Below the pieces are notes generated by a model that saw only the letters and a program-made list of their open reading frames with translations, ran no database searches and was not told the origin of the DNA. Below, in pieces: positions 6,528 through 7,549 of a stretch of 7,549 bases of DNA (positions are counted from its first letter, which is position 1; the number at the start of each line of letters is the position of its first letter). The translations under genes were made by a program, and so were the position numbers. The DNA comes from Deltaproteobacteria bacterium (GTDB lineage: Bacteria > Desulfobacterota > UBA8473), in the NCBI GenBank assembly GCA_030643245.1, contig DAOWME010000146.1, positions 1 through 7,549 on the forward strand. Reading direction: 5' to 3'.

Positions 6528-7172
6528 ATGGATTTTGAAACTGAACGTTACAGTATGGTTGACACTCAGCTCAAAAAGAGGGGTATAATCGATTTTAGGG
6601 TGCTGGATGCCATGAGGAAGGTCCCGCGACATAGATTTATTCCCCCGGAATTGAGGTCATCTGCTTATGAAGATCGTCCTCTGTCCATAGGAGAGGAACA
6701 GACCATATCACAACCCTATATGGTTGCCTTAATGACAGAGTGTCTGCGCCTGGATTCAGAAGACGCTGTTCTGGAGGTAGGGACAGGGTCAGGATACCAG
6801 ACAGCGATACTGGCCGAATTGGCGGAGAAGGTATATACTATAGAGATTCATGAATCCCTTTCGGAGAAGGCAAGAGAAATCCTTACAGATCTCGGGTATA
6901 CCAATGTGGCATTCAGGGTGGGTGACGGGAGCAAGGGATGGGAAGAAGAATCCCCCTTCAATGGAATCATCGTTACTGCCGGGTCCCCGGACATCCCCAG
7001 TATCCTCGAATCTCAATTAAGCGATGGGGGGAGACTGGTCATTCCTGTTGGTTCAAGGTTCATGCAGACACTTTTTACGATAACTAGAGTCGGGAAGAGC
7101 CTGCAGAAGAGAGAGTTTACCAGTTGTGTCTTCGTTCCCCTGGTTGGCGAATATGGCTGGAGAGAAATTTAG
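6528..7172 (+). CDS. pcm: Protein-L-isoaspartate O-methyltransferase
   Basis: The enzyme transfers a methyl group from S-adenosylmethionine to the free carboxyl of L-isoaspartyl residues, starting repair of spontaneously damaged proteins in the cytoplasm. The 214-residue product fits the bacterial family (E. coli Pcm 208). Visible features are the family-specific TISQPYMVALM segment (59-69, with the conserved Ser61), SAM-binding motif I VLEVGTGSGYQTA (81-93), the acidic strand-2 end YTIEIHE, GDGSKGW, motif II FNGIIVTAG, motif III DGGRLVIPVG, and the terminal FVPLVGEYGW, so both ends are complete. ATG 6528 is the first start codon after an in-frame stop at 6486-6488; its Shine-Dalgarno is weak, only a purine-rich GAAGAAGAG at 6512-6520. 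An ATG at 6555 is a less likely alternative because it has no upstream Shine-Dalgarno. Placement after hsp20 and lon suggests a protein damage-control cluster. I see no terminator in the 47 bp that follow. Confidence 0.97.
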   Translation: MDFETERYSMVDTQLKKRGIIDFRVLDAMRKVPRHRFIPPELRSSAYEDRPLSIGEEQTISQPYMVALMTECLRLDSEDAVLEVGTGSGYQTAILAELAEKVYTIEIHESLSEKAREILTDLGYTNVAFRVGDGSKGWEEESPFNGIIVTAGSPDIPSILESQLSDGGRLVIPVGSRFMQTLFTITRVGKSLQKREFTSCVFVPLVGEYGWREI

Positions 7173-7219
7173 GGTGCTCTTCCCTTCCCTTTTGGCGGAC
7201 AAAGTCCATCATACTTTCA

Positions 7220-7254
7220 GTCGCGGTAGGAATGCCGGTTACCCGGCACCCCCC
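7220..7254 (-). ncRNA. Group II intron domain VI with branch-point A and 3' splice site
   Basis: On the - strand GGUGCCGG and CCGGCAUU pair over 8 positions (two of them G-U) around a GUAA tetraloop (loop opposite 7239-7242). The descending side continues CCUACCGCGAC. The A opposite 7227 is the eighth base from the 3' end, the usual position of the bulged branch-point adenosine, and the intron ends in AC opposite 7221-7220. Confidence 0.75.
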
Positions 7255-7258
7255 GCAC

Positions 7259-7293
7259 AGATCCGGACTTGAGGAACTACCTCATACGGCTCC
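7259..7293 (-). ncRNA. Group II intron domain V
   Basis: On the - strand the segment begins GGAGCCGUAU and ends UCCGGAUCU, forming the two-helix domain V hairpin with an AAG bulge and a 4-bp distal stem, GAGG/CCUC. The catalytic AGC triad lies opposite 7291-7289. Two pairs are non-canonical: the triad G faces A where most introns have U, and there is a U-C opposition in the lower stem. The distal loop is UAGUU, not GAAA. This may be a subtype feature or a sign of decay. Confidence 0.7.
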
Positions 7294-7549
7294 TATCTCG
7301 GGTAATAACGCACAAACGCTGCTATGCAGGGATTGGCTATCCCCAACAGACTGCTTGCCGTATCTGATCAGTTCAATTTACAAGTCAGAGTCCGACTGTA
7401 GGTGATACCCTTGGCTGTATCCGCCGTTTCCAGCTTCGTGCCCGTTTAGGGTTCACCATGTCCGAGCCTTCCCCGGCTTTGTGTCCGGAACTTGTTTCAC
7501 TGAACAGATTCCCCTTGGTCAGCCCACTTTCCTCCACCCTCTCCGCACA

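Larger units (their letters stand above)
7220..7549 (-). mobile_element. Group II intron, 3' portion or shortened copy, - strand
   Basis: Read on the - strand, this stretch ends with recognisable group II intron domains V and VI and an AY 3' end whose last base lies opposite 7220. Upstream of domain V, about 255 nt of structured-looking sequence carries no reverse-transcriptase motifs and should be domain I-IV material. GUGCG, the consensus 5' end, lies opposite 7548-7544, one base inside the window edge. If that is the true 5' splice site, the whole copy would be about 329 nt, too short for a normal ribozyme, so it would be internally deleted; otherwise the intron continues outside the window. 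A 54-codon open frame enters from the edge but resembles no intron protein I recognise. The copy lies antisense to and downstream of pcm in intergenic DNA. No coding feature other than this element is seen in 7173-7549. Confidence 0.75.

Noticed and set aside
6120..6632. Antisense 170-codon frame across the lon-pcm junction
   Set aside because: It runs through two well-supported + strand genes and shows no family motif; the composition is typical of antisense frames.
7173..7219. Terminator between pcm and the intron, which would suggest a class C (terminator-targeting) intron
   Set aside because: The only hairpin seen is a 4-bp GGAC/GTCC stem with a 3-nt loop and no T-run.
7124..7405. 93-codon + strand frame overlapping the pcm end and the intron
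   Set aside because: It reads through the antisense of domains V and VI of the group II intron, which explains the sequence better.

Overview
The window is ordinary bacterial chromosome with five intact genes, all on the + strand, set among several repeats and mobile-type sequences. In order they are mnmG (tRNA wobble-uridine modification), an archaeal-type nicotinate phosphoribosyltransferase (NAD salvage), a small heat-shock protein (Hsp20), the ATP-dependent protease Lon, and protein-L-isoaspartate O-methyltransferase (pcm). MnmG and Lon are clearly bacterial. Frequent AGG/AGA arginine and ATA isoleucine codons, non-ATG starts with strong Shine-Dalgarno sequences, the GGGAATCC-type palindromic repeats and the gene mix suggest an uncultivated Desulfobacterota (Deltaproteobacteria)- or Nitrospirota-like bacterium. 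That placement is inference only; no marker here fixes it.

Layout. Positions 1-284 are non-coding: an inverted pair of REP/dRS3-like hairpins (33-112), then an AT-rich block of degenerate TGTAAACT direct repeats (117-240), then a leader motif (244-264) just before the mnmG start. mnmG occupies 285-2162. The same leader motif recurs at 2205-2225, just before the nicotinate phosphoribosyltransferase gene (2238-3395, GTG start). Hsp20 (3449-3868) and Lon (4075-6450) are separated by about 206 bp. Most of that gap is a compact element (about 3868-4054) with near-perfect terminal inverted repeats and flanking TA dinucleotides, which looks like a MITE. Removing it in silico restores a tight hsp20-lon spacing of 17 bp and leaves the hsp20 stop codon unchanged. 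pcm (6528-7172) follows lon after 77 bp. The last 330 bp hold, on the - strand, the 3' part of a group II intron: domains V and VI with a branch-point A and an AY 3' end. A GUGCG pentamer lies one base inside the window edge and could be the 5' end of a shortened copy.

Function. Hsp20, Lon and Pcm form a protein-quality cluster: holding unfolded proteins, degrading damaged ones, and repairing isoaspartate damage. MnmG and the phosphoribosyltransferase are housekeeping genes for translation fidelity and NAD supply. I see no defence, secretion or biosynthetic system here. The points most worth a second look are the MITE-like insertion between hsp20 and lon, the leader motif shared by two unrelated genes, and the group II intron copy at the window edge.
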